Assembly (NCBI GenBank): GCA_028277985.1
Contig: JANQFG010000129.1
Coordinates: 1 to 59,961, forward strand
Reading direction: 5' to 3'
Length of the DNA stretch: 59,961 nt
Source of the DNA: a bacterium
Lineage (GTDB): Bacteria > Desulfobacterota > DSWW01
The translations under genes and the position numbers were made by a program. Under the pieces are notes generated by a model that was not told where the DNA came from, searched no databases, and was given only the letters and a program-made list of their open reading frames with translations. Positions 1 through 8,617 of the stretch are shown here, piece after piece (position 1 is the stretch's first letter; the number at the start of each line of letters is the position of its first letter).

Positions 1-90
1 TCGTCTCAACTGTCTCTGGCTCAAGGCAATTGTCTCTCTCATAATGGAGGACATTTTACCTTTGCCGTTAACTAGGACATTTTCCCGTTG
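1..90. repeat. Possible insertion-sequence end (short internal repeats)
   Basis: The first 90 bases carry two copies of a TGTCTC-containing word (near 10 and 31) and two copies of AGGACATTTT about 26 bases apart. Repeated short terminal words of this kind are seen at the ends of some insertion sequences, for example the IS21 family. No transposase is present on this side, so this would be the edge of an element lying outside the window or a remnant. Weak call. Confidence 0.25.
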
Positions 91-243
91 CTACCACAGT
101 GTCCATGGGTGTCCTTGACCGTCTCCTTCCGCCGGTGCTACCATCCCCCCTTTGCGAGCCTTGACGCTATGAAGAGTCTGGGCCTACCGAGACGTCCTCG
201 GGGGCCCGGATCAGATGCAGATCCTGCCTGGAAAAAGCGTGCC

Positions 244-271
244 TTGAACGGATCACGAATGGTTCTATACT
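244..271 (+). promoter_or_regulatory. Candidate sigma-70 promoter for the PlsY-like gene
   Basis: TTGAAC at 244-249 and TATACT at 266-271 are separated by 16 bases, close to the housekeeping consensus. Transcription would begin near 278. That favours the ATG at 294 over the ATG at 273 as the start of the downstream gene. Read directly from sequence; activity is inferred. Confidence 0.4.
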
Positions 272-293
272 GATGTGTCTCATGTTGGTGACA

Positions 294-845
294 ATGGCCC
301 TGGCTTATGTCGCAGGCTCGGTGAATTTCTCCATTATACTGTTTCACCTGCTGGGCAAAGGCGACCCGCGGGGAAGTTTCAGCGGCAATCCCGGGGTGTC
401 CAACGTCTACCGCCAGACAGGGGCCGGAATGGCCGCGGGGGTGCTCTCCCTGGATCTGCTTCGGGCAGCGGGGGTCGGATTGCTCTCGGTACGGCTCTGT
501 TCCCCGGACCAATTCGGCTGGTGTGCTCTGGCACTGGTCGCAGGGAACATGTTCCCTTTATTTCACGGTTTTCGGGGGGGAAAGGGGGTGGCAAATTATC
601 TTGGTTACACGGCAGTGGCTTTCCCCTGGGCCGCCCTCCTGGCGGCATGGGTGTGGCTCCTCATCTTCGGCATCTTCCGGGTACCCTTCCTTGGATCGTT
701 CGGAATGGTTGCCGCCCTGTCGCTCGGGCTGGCCCTTCGAGGCGGCTTCTCCACCACGGCCCTGGTGGCCGTAGCCGCTGTCACCGGTCTCATCATCGCC
801 GCGCACCGGTCAAACCTCTCCGGGATGAAGAACCTTTCCTCTTGA
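294..845 (+). CDS. PlsY-like acyl-phosphate:glycerol-3-phosphate acyltransferase
   Basis: Integral membrane protein of 183 residues. PlsY enzymes transfer an acyl group from acyl-phosphate to glycerol-3-phosphate, the first step of phospholipid synthesis, in the inner membrane. The family signatures are present: AGSVNFS near the N-terminus, a SGNPGVSNVYR loop, FPLFHGFRGGKGVANY and a late HRSNL. The usual GHxFP histidine is replaced by Asn (GNMFP), so this may be a diverged paralogue rather than the housekeeping copy. An in-frame ATG at 273 would add seven residues, but it lies next to the -10-like box; the 294 start begins exactly where typical PlsY proteins begin. It stands alone, convergent with the next gene. 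Confidence 0.8.
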   Translation: MALAYVAGSVNFSIILFHLLGKGDPRGSFSGNPGVSNVYRQTGAGMAAGVLSLDLLRAAGVGLLSVRLCSPDQFGWCALALVAGNMFPLFHGFRGGKGVANYLGYTAVAFPWAALLAAWVWLLIFGIFRVPFLGSFGMVAALSLGLALRGGFSTTALVAVAAVTGLIIAAHRSNLSGMKNLSS

Positions 846-937
846 CCACCCCTGCATGACGCCCGAATAAGGCGAGCAGGGAATCGAATCCAGGCAGGAG
901 TAGGATCAGCTGTACAAGCAGCGTGTGCTGACGGCTC

Positions 938-1795
938 TCATTCCGGCCGTAATGCCTGCAAGACCACTTCTCCCCACACCCTGTCGTCGTGGATAACCTC
1001 TCCGGAAAAAACCCCGTAATTGTCTTGGGTGAGGATCCTGCGGGTGATCATCGTCAACGGAGTCCCTACACGGATCGGATCTCCGGAGAGCGAGGCCTGC
1101 TTGATCCCCACGATGTACCCGAACCCCACACTCTTCCCCTTCTTGATATCCTCCCATCCGGCCATGGCAGCCGTCGCCTGGGCCACCAGCTCGATCATGA
1201 TGGTAGGACTCACGTTAAACCCGTCGCAAAGGGGCCAGGTTTCCCTTGCCACCGTCCGGGTCACCCCCCTTCTCATCTCTCCATGCCCGGCAAACCCGGC
1301 AAAGGTATCCACGAGCAGCATGAGGTCACGGTGGGGAACGATTTCCTCAATGGGAAGGTCCGCTTTCTCCACAACTCGCAAGGCTTCCGCCTCACAGGGG
1401 GCTCCCCCCCGAGCCGAAGGATCTACAAAAACCCCTCCCTCCGAAACAGGCTCCGCTTCCTTGAGGATCTTGAAGCGAAATCGCCTCTGCCCGTGAGTAT
1501 CCTCAGAGTCGATATCCAAACGAATTCCGTCTCCCGGCCGCACGATCTGGCGGAAACGAACACGCTTGAACACCCTGTACGGCAGGGGCCGGTCCTTCAG
1601 CCCCTCCTCCCCTGCCATTGCCTGGTCAAGCAACCCGATCAGGCCCAGTGCCGGGAAGATAGGGTTGGCCGGAAAATGACCTTGAAACCAAGGGGATTCC
1701 AAGGGGATCCGACACAGGGCCCGGATCTTTCCGGGAGTGGCCTCGCGGTCCATTGGGATGTGGAAGAGATCAGGCATCCGGAGATTTCTATTCAT
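938..1795 (-). CDS. Tandem hotdog-fold protein (two dehydratase-like domains)
   Basis: A 285-residue protein made of two hotdog domains. The first (about residues 10-130) has ESPWFQGHFPANPIFPALG, the signature of FabZ/ApeI-type hydroxyacyl-ACP dehydratases. The second (about 150-280) has VPHRDLMLLVDTF and SPTIMIELVAQATAAMAG, matching ApeP-type hotdog proteins of aryl-polyene and related pathways. In those pathways the two are usually separate genes, so this looks like a fusion. The reading frame extends upstream to 1984, but the ATG at 1795, 16 bases after the previous gene's stop, gives the natural N-terminus. It probably acts on an acyl-ACP or acyl-CoA beta-hydroxy intermediate; the substrate is unknown. 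Confidence 0.65.
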   Translation of the reverse strand: MNRNLRMPDLFHIPMDREATPGKIRALCRIPLESPWFQGHFPANPIFPALGLIGLLDQAMAGEEGLKDRPLPYRVFKRVRFRQIVRPGDGIRLDIDSEDTHGQRRFRFKILKEAEPVSEGGVFVDPSARGGAPCEAEALRVVEKADLPIEEIVPHRDLMLLVDTFAGFAGHGEMRRGVTRTVARETWPLCDGFNVSPTIMIELVAQATAAMAGWEDIKKGKSVGFGYIVGIKQASLSGDPIRVGTPLTMITRRILTQDNYGVFSGEVIHDDRVWGEVVLQALRPE

Positions 1796-1811
1796 CCTGA
1801 AACCAAGGGGA

Positions 1812-2204
1812 TCAACGCTTCTCGTCTCGCGTGTGGACGGGGGTTTCCTGCAGGCCCGCGTTCCCCCACTTCTCCACGGCTCTTCTGGCCGCCCACCGCA
1901 GAAAAGGCCGGGTGTACTGGGTTCCGGCAAGCACCATGCCGAGGGCGAACACGAGATGAGACAGGCCATACAGGAGGGGTCCACCTATGGCCACCAGCCA
2001 GGGCTCCTGGACTTGAACGGAAACGAACCCCAAAGCCACGATGGCCGGCCACCCGATGATGTAGCTGAACCCCATTAGGGAAATGCCGATACAGGTCCGG
2101 GCGGTCGGCCGCTGTTTGAGTTCGCTCAGGTTCGCCTTGTCCTGCATCGCTGACCGGACGAATTCCGTTCGGGCGATTTTCCCCAAAAGGGTCATCCTCT
2201 TCAC
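1812..2204 (-). CDS. Small membrane protein upstream of the hotdog fusion
   Basis: 130 residues with a basic N-terminal stretch (TARTEFVRSAMQDKANL-like, charged) and two predicted membrane segments at about 37-60 and 66-92, followed by a charged tail. I do not recognise the family. It is the first gene of a two-gene unit with the hotdog fusion, with a 16-base gap, so it may anchor or serve the same lipid or polyketide-type reaction. The start at 2204 is the first ATG; an internal ATG is two codons further on. Confidence 0.6.
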   Translation of the reverse strand: MKRMTLLGKIARTEFVRSAMQDKANLSELKQRPTARTCIGISLMGFSYIIGWPAIVALGFVSVQVQEPWLVAIGGPLLYGLSHLVFALGMVLAGTQYTRPFLRWAARRAVEKWGNAGLQETPVHTRDEKR

Positions 2205-2477
2205 AAGAAAACACCCTCACCCTCGCTGCCGCTGTTATGATGCTTGCCTCATCCGTCGGGGTCCGTCGCGACCGATTGAGAACTATTGAGTCAATATAGC
2301 ACAGATCATTCGACGACCAAAGTGCATCGGGGAGACCCGCCTGAACCACTTCCAGCGCCTTTCTCTTGCTTCTTTGCGGAATGTCTTGTAGTTCTATTAT
2401 GTGGTTATTCTCAACGCAACGGAAGGTTTACCCTCGATTACCAGCACGTCTTCCCGGCTCTGTCAGGGACGGCCGCC

Positions 2478-3695
2478 ATGCGATTTCTCCTCTTGCCATC
2501 CAACAACGCCCTTTCCCACGTGATCAAGTGTCTGGCCATACGGAAGCGTTTGCTGGAGCGCGGGCACGAGGTCTTTCTCGCGGTGGCACGAAGTCGCTCG
2601 GATTTTCTTCGCATGCTCGGCATTCGGCACCGTATTATCGCCGACATTCAGGAAGCGGATCACGGCGCTTCCCCGTCTTTTGCCTGGTTCAGGCAGCCCG
2701 AGCGCTTTATCCGTGTGGTGCGAGATGAAGTGGAGCTGATCCAAGAGGTGCATCCCGACCGGGTACTCGGCGTATTTCGCTTCACCGGCCACGTTTCGGC
2801 CAGACATGTGGGTGTCCCCTATGATTCCTTCATCTGTGGATGCATGATTCCGGAGTTTTCCGGCGTCCTGGGTTTTTCCGACACAGACCCGGGAATGGCG
2901 GAACAGGGGCTGTTTCTAAGCTATTTCTGGCGGTTAATTGGCGAGCGAGTCAACCAGGCGCTGGTACGGCTCAATCAGCCCCTGCTCGAAGATCCTCTCG
3001 AGCTGCTCAAGGGCGAACGAACGTTCTTGTGGGATTTCCCGGAGTTTCTTCCTATCGATCACTGTGAGGATGTGATGCACCTGGGTCCCGTGGAATGGCA
3101 CGAATGGCCCGGCGAGGAGGGCATGAAGGACGTCGCATTGATGGGGGATTCCCCGCTGGCCGTCCTTTCCTTCGGAACGGCCGACCTCCCTCTGTCTGGC
3201 CTTTCGCGTATCGTCCATGTACTGCTCGCACTCGGATTTCGCGTGGCGGTTGCCGGCGGCGGTCGCAAAGAACTGGTCGAACGGGTGACCCCATCGGACA
3301 GGGTACGGGCTTTCCGCATGATACCGCTCCACCAACTGCTGGACAGGGCGTCACTTCTCGTCTGTCACGGCGGGCAACAGACCGTCTTCGAGGCGCTGAG
3401 ACGGGAGGTGCCGGTCGCTGTTATGCCTTTTCAGCCAGAGCAGGCACACAACGGCATCTGCCTCGAGGCACTGGGATGCGGGGGCCGCTTGATCGACTCT
3501 GTCGTCTACCGGGGCCGAACCCGGGTGTACCTGGAAGCGCTTGCCCGTTTGGGCGATGACGATCTTACGAAGCGGATCAACGGGATAGCCGGATCAAGTC
3601 GCGTGAATCCCAGCCTTTCCCACATTTCTAAGGTAATTCGAAGCTACCGAGGTGTCGACCTGCTCGTGGAATGCCTTGAAACGAGAAACGCATGA
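2478..3695 (+). CDS. GT1/MurG-like UDP-sugar glycosyltransferase
   Basis: 405 residues with a GT-B fold. The N-terminal half starts MRFLLLPSNNALSHVIKCLA, typical of acceptor-binding domains of UGT/MGT-type enzymes. The C-terminal half has the donor-site signature LLVCHGGQQTVFEAL (C296 H297 GG), then VPVAVMPFQPEQAHNG. Such enzymes move a sugar from a nucleotide-sugar to a small-molecule or lipid acceptor. The open frame continues upstream to 2286, but the ATG at 2478 begins the recognisable domain. Its stop overlaps the start of the next gene (ATGA), so it is translationally coupled to the hydrolase-radical SAM fusion, and the two products probably act on the same molecule. Confidence 0.75.
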   Translation: MRFLLLPSNNALSHVIKCLAIRKRLLERGHEVFLAVARSRSDFLRMLGIRHRIIADIQEADHGASPSFAWFRQPERFIRVVRDEVELIQEVHPDRVLGVFRFTGHVSARHVGVPYDSFICGCMIPEFSGVLGFSDTDPGMAEQGLFLSYFWRLIGERVNQALVRLNQPLLEDPLELLKGERTFLWDFPEFLPIDHCEDVMHLGPVEWHEWPGEEGMKDVALMGDSPLAVLSFGTADLPLSGLSRIVHVLLALGFRVAVAGGGRKELVERVTPSDRVRAFRMIPLHQLLDRASLLVCHGGQQTVFEALRREVPVAVMPFQPEQAHNGICLEALGCGGRLIDSVVYRGRTRVYLEALARLGDDDLTKRINGIAGSSRVNPSLSHISKVIRSYRGVDLLVECLETRNA

Positions 3696-5521
3696 GCGGG
3701 ATGGGCGCTGTACTTGTCAGCGGTTTTCTGGGAGACCCCAAGGATCTGGGTCCCCTGGCGGTCCGGCTCGGTCATCTGGCAGACATGGGGTCAGTGGAAA
3801 CCGTATCGCTCTCTCATCCCCGCGACGCTGACGCCGGGTTCGACATCGACTGCTTCGCTGAAGCGGTCGCTCAGGCCCTTCTGCGATGTGTGGCGCGGGG
3901 GCAACAGGTCCTGCTCGTCGGCCACTCTACCGGGGGCATTGCCGGCCTGGCGGCGCTGGAAAGGCTGAAGGGCCTGTTGAGCCCTGCGCTGCTCGTCCTG
4001 GCCGGAACGCCCGGTAGGATCGATGGCAAGTACTTGCTGCGATGGGAAGAGCATGTGGCACGCGCACAGCGCAACGGCCGGCTCCGCCGGGGCAAGCAGC
4101 CGGGCCTCGCCGATATTGGTAGGATGGTGAGGGCGGTGAACCGGTTGGGAGCCTATGCCCCGTCCACGCCTTTTCCCCTTCTCTTGGTTTACGGAGAGGA
4201 GGATCGACTGGTTCCCCCCTCGGAAAGGCGGTGGTTCGAGCGTCCCGAACTGGGCACCCCCCTTTGGACACTGACCTTGCCGGGCGCAGACCATGATCTG
4301 CTTTCCGGCACTAAGGGAGAAATCGTCGCTAATCTGGTGGAGCGCAGGTTGGATGACCTGGTGTTGGAGGAGACCGCGGCAGACGCCGCGGCAATAGGCG
4401 CCCTGAAAGATGTGGATCCCCGCATCACCCGGTTCTTTTTTCAGTCGCCCCTCTCCGCACGGCACGTCAGTCAATCCCCTGCTGGCCGACGCGCCCGCAC
4501 CGGCCGACTGGTGCTTCCAGAGTCTCTCCCCGAGGCGGTTCCCTGGGAGCCGGTAATCGCGAATGTCGAGATCACCACCCGGTGCGCCCTGGCCTGCGCC
4601 CATTGTGCCAGAACCCTGCTGGGCCGGAGGGAAGCCACACTGTCCCCCGAGCGTTTTCGGACCGTTCTTGAACTGCTTCCCCACACATACCAAGTGACCT
4701 TCGTGGGGTTGGGGGAGCCGTTCCTTCATCCGGAACTCTACCGCATTGTCGCACAGGCGGCGCGGTCCGGGCGCAAGACATGCCTGGTGACAAGCGGCGC
4801 CGGGTTGACCGCGGAGGGCGCAAAGGCGGTGCTCGAGGCGGGGGTCGATCAGGTAACCTTCAGTCTAGACGCGGCAAGCCCGGAACTGGCGGCCGAACTC
4901 AGGCCCGGCCTGGCTCTGGAAGCCCTGCTGTCGAACTTCCGGACCTTCGCGTCGGAGGCACGGAAGGGGGCCGGAGCTAAACGGCAGAAAGGCCCGCCCG
5001 ATCTCGCTGTGTTCAGTGCGCTTTCTACCCGTTCGGTTTTTCAGACGGCCGATCTGTGCCGGCTTGCCGGAGAACTCGGTGTACAAGCGATCGTGTTCAC
5101 CGATCTCAATTTTCCCGATAATCAGCGTCACACCCTCTGGCGAGCTGCGACCGCCGAGCAGAAACGCGAGATCAAGCGGGCCGTCGCCGGATCGTTTCGA
5201 GCGGGGCTGCCCGTCCTCGGTGTGCGGGGCATCGAAGAGATCGGGGTGAGCACCCGAAGCCGTCAGGTGGCGCTCTTGCCGGTCGAGCAACTCTGGGAAC
5301 GATCTGAACGTCACCGATTCTGTGTTTCGCCATGGCAGACAATCCCTGTGGCTGCTGACGGCACGGTGACCCTCTGCGACTGCCAGCCGACCGAACCGAT
5401 CGGGAACCTGTTCGAAGATCCGCTTTCCGAGATCTGGAACGGACGGAGGATACGCGAATTTCGGCAACAGATGACCCGAGGCGAACCACCGAAAAGGTGC
5501 CTCGCTTGCCCCCGGTTCTGA
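3692..5521 (+). CDS. Alpha/beta-hydrolase fused to radical SAM-SPASM protein
   Basis: 609 residues, two clear halves. Residues 1 to about 225 are an alpha/beta hydrolase: nucleophile elbow GHSTGG (Ser79), candidate acid Asp171 in GEEDRLVPP and His201 in GADHDLL. From about 285 a radical SAM domain follows, with the CxxxCxxC iron-sulfur motif at Cys298, Cys302 and Cys305. It ends in a SPASM-like region with Cys544, Cys562, Cys564, Cys603 and Cys606, including DGTVTLCDCQ and GNLFEDPLSEIWNG. SPASM proteins commonly modify peptides or bind a substrate with an auxiliary cluster. The gene overlaps the stop of the glycosyltransferase by four bases. No precursor peptide is obvious. I infer a pathway that modifies, hydrolyses and glycosylates one substrate. 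Confidence 0.8.
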   Translation: MSGMGAVLVSGFLGDPKDLGPLAVRLGHLADMGSVETVSLSHPRDADAGFDIDCFAEAVAQALLRCVARGQQVLLVGHSTGGIAGLAALERLKGLLSPALLVLAGTPGRIDGKYLLRWEEHVARAQRNGRLRRGKQPGLADIGRMVRAVNRLGAYAPSTPFPLLLVYGEEDRLVPPSERRWFERPELGTPLWTLTLPGADHDLLSGTKGEIVANLVERRLDDLVLEETAADAAAIGALKDVDPRITRFFFQSPLSARHVSQSPAGRRARTGRLVLPESLPEAVPWEPVIANVEITTRCALACAHCARTLLGRREATLSPERFRTVLELLPHTYQVTFVGLGEPFLHPELYRIVAQAARSGRKTCLVTSGAGLTAEGAKAVLEAGVDQVTFSLDAASPELAAELRPGLALEALLSNFRTFASEARKGAGAKRQKGPPDLAVFSALSTRSVFQTADLCRLAGELGVQAIVFTDLNFPDNQRHTLWRAATAEQKREIKRAVAGSFRAGLPVLGVRGIEEIGVSTRSRQVALLPVEQLWERSERHRFCVSPWQTIPVAADGTVTLCDCQPTEPIGNLFEDPLSEIWNGRRIREFRQQMTRGEPPKRCLACPRF

Positions 5522-5814
5522 ACAGGTGAACGATGAGCCCCCGCCTTGCCGTCCTTGTGCCAGTCCTTGCACTCAAGACCTACTCCAGTATGTCTGTAAC
5601 CCGATCCTGCATCCGCCTTACCCATGGATCCCATTTGTCCGTCGAAACAAGAACAGACTTGGCCAGGCTGCACCTGGGGATATCCACAGGGCAAGTCCTT
5701 GACCGGTTCTCTCACGATGAGGTATACGTTTCGGTGGTTTTTCCCCGCGCAAGGTAGCCTGATGAAGGATTCTTTCGTGTTGTAGATCTCGCTTGCTGAC
5801 TGAAGGAGGGAATC
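5522..5814. other. Intergenic stretch with one weak small frame
   Basis: This 293-base gap follows the fusion gene. It contains a 74-codon frame at 5533-5757 on the plus strand, starting 12 bases after the stop. It has no recognisable domain and no good ribosome site, so I do not call it. The last bases (GAAGGAGGGAATC) are the ribosome site of the next gene. Confidence 0.4.
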
Positions 5815-6378
5815 ATGAACAGGATCGGAATCCTTGTTACCTCGATAGTCTTACTTACCTGCTTTCTCACCTCCTGCGCCCATAACGTCACGTCCAAATT
5901 GCCGCGGGTCTTCGAGAGGGAGTATCTGAACCAACAGACGAGTACCCAGCCGATCGACCTCTCTTCCGGGGGCGAGTGCCCGGGCACGAGGACCATGAAT
6001 GTTGTGAGCAAGGATACGAGAACTGATCCATATGAGGTCTACAGTTCTTCACGTTCGTATACCATAACCCCATCCGAGTACACCCGGCTTGTCGCACGGT
6101 ACATGGAGGAGAAGCTCCGCGAGAGCAATGTGCAGGTGGACGAAGAGTCCGGCACGGAAATCCACGTATGGATGGAAGAGGTCTATGCGTCCGGAGCTTG
6201 GACCTTTGGATGCGATGTTAGGCTAAAGGTTACCATCCCGGAGATCGGCTACACCAGGGTTTACGCCGGCCACGAAGGGGGCGCGATCATAATGAACGTT
6301 GTAGGCTACGCAACGAACCTGGCGGTCGTCGAGTTCTTGAAGGACCCGGAAGTCCAGAAGTACATCCAATGTAGATGA
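5815..6378 (+). CDS. Predicted outer-membrane lipoprotein, unknown function
   Basis: 187 residues. An N-terminal signal with basic residues, a hydrophobic core and the lipobox LTSC predicts lipidation on the Cys at about position 21. The body contains a region like EYTRLVARYMEEKLRESNV followed by beta-strand-rich sequence, and resembles small lipoproteins that buffer or assemble in the periplasm. I do not recognise a named family. Strong ribosome site GGAGGG seven bases before ATG. It stands between the radical SAM gene and the GT25 gene. Confidence 0.7.
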   Translation: MNRIGILVTSIVLLTCFLTSCAHNVTSKLPRVFEREYLNQQTSTQPIDLSSGGECPGTRTMNVVSKDTRTDPYEVYSSSRSYTITPSEYTRLVARYMEEKLRESNVQVDEESGTEIHVWMEEVYASGAWTFGCDVRLKVTIPEIGYTRVYAGHEGGAIIMNVVGYATNLAVVEFLKDPEVQKYIQCR

Positions 6379-6459
6379 AGAGAGAAGAAGAGAGTTGTTG
6401 CCGGACATCGAAAGGCCTCTAAGACGGGTTATCATCACGGGTGAGGGACGAACAAGCAC

Positions 6460-7155
6460 ATGGTCTGGGAGCACTTCGACAGACTCTACTGTATCTCCGT
6501 CAAGGAAAGGGACGACAGGCGGGCCAGAGCCAGAACCGAGTTCGAAAAGGTGGGCCTCTCCCAGAGGGTGGAGTTCGTTCTCGTGGACAAACACCCCACC
6601 AACCCGGAGCAGGGCATCTACGATTCACATCTTATTTGCATGCAGAAGGGGATCCGGGCCGGCGCGAAGACCATCGTGATCTTCGAGGACGATGTGGTTT
6701 TCGATCGATTCGACCCGGAAAACCTCCGGCGCTGCGCCGAGTTTCTGTATTCCACCCCGGAATGGAAGATGTGCCACTTCGGGTGCCTGGTCAAGCGTAG
6801 TTTCAGGACGGAGTGGCCTTCGGTGCGCAGCATCCGGTACCGCGCCCTCACGCACGCGTACGTCATCCACCGGCCGTTTGCCGAAGCTCTGAGCCGGAAA
6901 CCCTGGAAGGGAATCGCTTACGACGACTTTCTCAAGGTGTTTCATGAGGACGTGTACGTTATCCAACCCACCTTCGCCTTCCAGAGTGATTCCCCCTCGG
7001 ACAACGACGAACTGAAGGGTGTGGAATCCTTCCGCAAACTCATCGGGGGGCTCCAACGGATTCAGAGGATGAACGAATTCTACCACTGCCATCGCACGAT
7101 CATCCTCGCCGCCCACATGGCACTGGTGTTGATCGCGCTGAGCCGGATCCTGTGA
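6460..7155 (+). CDS. Glycosyltransferase family 25-like protein
   Basis: 231 residues. The start (FDRLYCISVKERDDRRARA) and the IVIFEDDVVFD metal-binding motif around residues 70-80 are typical of GT25 enzymes, which add sugars to lipopolysaccharide or surface glycans. A later segment, YRALTHAYVIHRPFAEAL, fits the conserved 'H-A-Y' region. A hydrophobic C-terminal helix (ILAAHMALVLIALS) suggests membrane attachment, unusual for the family. No adjacent LPS gene cluster is visible. Confidence 0.7.
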   Translation: MVWEHFDRLYCISVKERDDRRARARTEFEKVGLSQRVEFVLVDKHPTNPEQGIYDSHLICMQKGIRAGAKTIVIFEDDVVFDRFDPENLRRCAEFLYSTPEWKMCHFGCLVKRSFRTEWPSVRSIRYRALTHAYVIHRPFAEALSRKPWKGIAYDDFLKVFHEDVYVIQPTFAFQSDSPSDNDELKGVESFRKLIGGLQRIQRMNEFYHCHRTIILAAHMALVLIALSRIL

Positions 7156-7199
7156 TCCTCCCCTTCTTCTCAGCACCGCGTTCCTTTATCCTCCCGATC

Positions 7200-7952
7200 T
7201 CAGTCCCCCGCGCCCGCGAAGAAGATTTCCGCGTAGACCCGTGAACCGGCAAAAGCCTCATCCACCAGAAGAGTGACATCCCGGATCATCTCCTCCCGGC
7301 CGCACAGGTAGAAGTCATACTCCTTTCGGGGAAGTTGCGACTCCAGGTAAGCGGTGACCCTGCCGGAGAATGCATCCGTCCGCGGGCTCTTCCCGGTTCC
7401 ATGGCCTGTCAGGCAGGGGACCACTTCGGCTGCAGCATCCAGAAAGAGATTCTCGTAGTAGAGCTCGTCGGGTTCGCGAACCCCGTGAAGGAGCAGGAAG
7501 CCCCGAACGCCGGAGCGGACCATGGCGGCAAAGGGGGCGATCCCGGTTCCGCTGGCCACGAAGACGGCAGGGCGGTCCGAGGGGCGGAATGCAAAATGTC
7601 CGCGTGGGCCCGAGAAGGTGAGCTCTTCGCCCGGCTCGAGCGAGGCCAGGGCAGGGGTGACCCCTCCTCCAGGAACGTGTCGGATGCAGAGGCCCAGGGG
7701 CGCCTCCTCCGGACCCGTGGTCAGCGAGTAGTCCCGCTCGAGCCCCTGCGAATGGAGGCGGATGTGCTGCCCCGCGCGAAAGGCGAACCCCTCCGGCCGG
7801 GCCAGCCTCAGCTCAAAGGTGTTGGCAGAGAGCCAGAAGGTCTCCTCGAGGACGGACCGGTATTCTTTCGGACGGCCGGTGGCAGGGGATCTCGTCTTAT
7901 GGCTCCCAGAGCGTGTCCGCAAACCCGTAAAGATGATTGCAGTATCTGGCAA
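7200..7952 (-). CDS. Ferredoxin-NADP reductase-type flavoprotein
   Basis: About 250 residues. The FAD-binding motif RDYSLTTG and the NAD(P)-binding motif GTGIAPFAAMVRSG identify a stand-alone flavin reductase of the FNR superfamily. The C-terminus has FYLCGREEMIRDV, the usual pyridine-nucleotide site. No iron-sulfur domain is attached. The annotated ATG at 7952 lies 56 bases inside the preceding adenosyltransferase gene; a TTG at 7922 is the only obvious later start, and both overlap. The overlap suggests coupled expression, and a reductase that delivers electrons for cob(II)alamin reduction before adenosylation is a reasonable inference. Confidence 0.72.
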   Translation of the reverse strand: MPDTAIIFTGLRTRSGSHKTRSPATGRPKEYRSVLEETFWLSANTFELRLARPEGFAFRAGQHIRLHSQGLERDYSLTTGPEEAPLGLCIRHVPGGGVTPALASLEPGEELTFSGPRGHFAFRPSDRPAVFVASGTGIAPFAAMVRSGVRGFLLLHGVREPDELYYENLFLDAAAEVVPCLTGHGTGKSPRTDAFSGRVTAYLESQLPRKEYDFYLCGREEMIRDVTLLVDEAFAGSRVYAEIFFAGAGD

Positions 7953-8466
7953 GCACGAACAGGTAGTCGGACAGCCGGTTCAGGTAGGTTCCCATCTTGG
8001 ACGGCCCCTGTCCTTCCGGGCCGACCTCCATCGTCTCCAGCATGGCGACCAGACGCCTTTCGGCACGGCGGCACACGGTCCGGGCCACGTGGGCCCAGCA
8101 AGCGGACGGATGTCCACCCGGCAATATGAACCCGCGCAACGGGGAGAGAGCCTTTTCCATTCCGTCGATCTCGGTCTCGAGCCGCTTCAGGGCCCCCTCG
8201 TCCAGGTCGGGAAGATCCTCGAAGGCGGGCGAGTCCGGGGTCGTGGCCAGCTTGCCTCCTACGCAGAAGAGGTCTCTCTGGATCTGCTCCACGGCCCGGC
8301 CGACCTCGGGGTTCTCTTCGGCAAGGGAGGCGATGAGCGCACCCAGCACGCTGTTCAGCTCGTCCACGTCCCCATAAGCCTCCACCCGGTCGTTCGCCTT
8401 GCTGACCCGCTCTCCGCTGAACAAGCTCGTCTTTCCCTTGTCCCCGGTCTTGGTATAGATCTTCAT
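7897..8466 (-). CDS. PduO-type cob(I)alamin adenosyltransferase
   Basis: 189 residues. It transfers the adenosyl group of ATP to cob(I)alamin, giving coenzyme B12. It begins MKIYTKTGDKGKTSLFSGE, the ATP-binding signature of the PduO family, and carries the later ARTVCRRAER and LNRLSDYLFVLAR helices that form the trimer site. The start at 8466 follows GGAGGGGCG; the longer frame to 8658 lacks family similarity. A downstream flavin reductase overlaps its end. Confidence 0.9.
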   Translation of the reverse strand: MKIYTKTGDKGKTSLFSGERVSKANDRVEAYGDVDELNSVLGALIASLAEENPEVGRAVEQIQRDLFCVGGKLATTPDSPAFEDLPDLDEGALKRLETEIDGMEKALSPLRGFILPGGHPSACWAHVARTVCRRAERRLVAMLETMEVGPEGQGPSKMGTYLNRLSDYLFVLARYCNHLYGFADTLWEP

Positions 8467-8617
8467 CGCCCCTCCGCTCGGCCTCGGTGTCTGGTCGTGG
8501 TGAAGTGGGATCATTATCCGGAACAGGGTGGAGGGCGTCAATGCTGCTGCGTTGCATGATAAGGGTGGATACCATAGAATCGCGGCGATTCCACATCCAC
8601 AGGAAGGGGAAATCCAC

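Noticed and set aside
878..902. GGGAATCGAATCCAGG resembling a tRNA T-arm
   Set aside because: No acceptor, D or anticodon arms are found around it.
5533..5757. 74-codon frame after the radical SAM fusion, considered as a precursor peptide
   Set aside because: No leader/core pattern, no ribosome site, and no conserved Cys or repeat.
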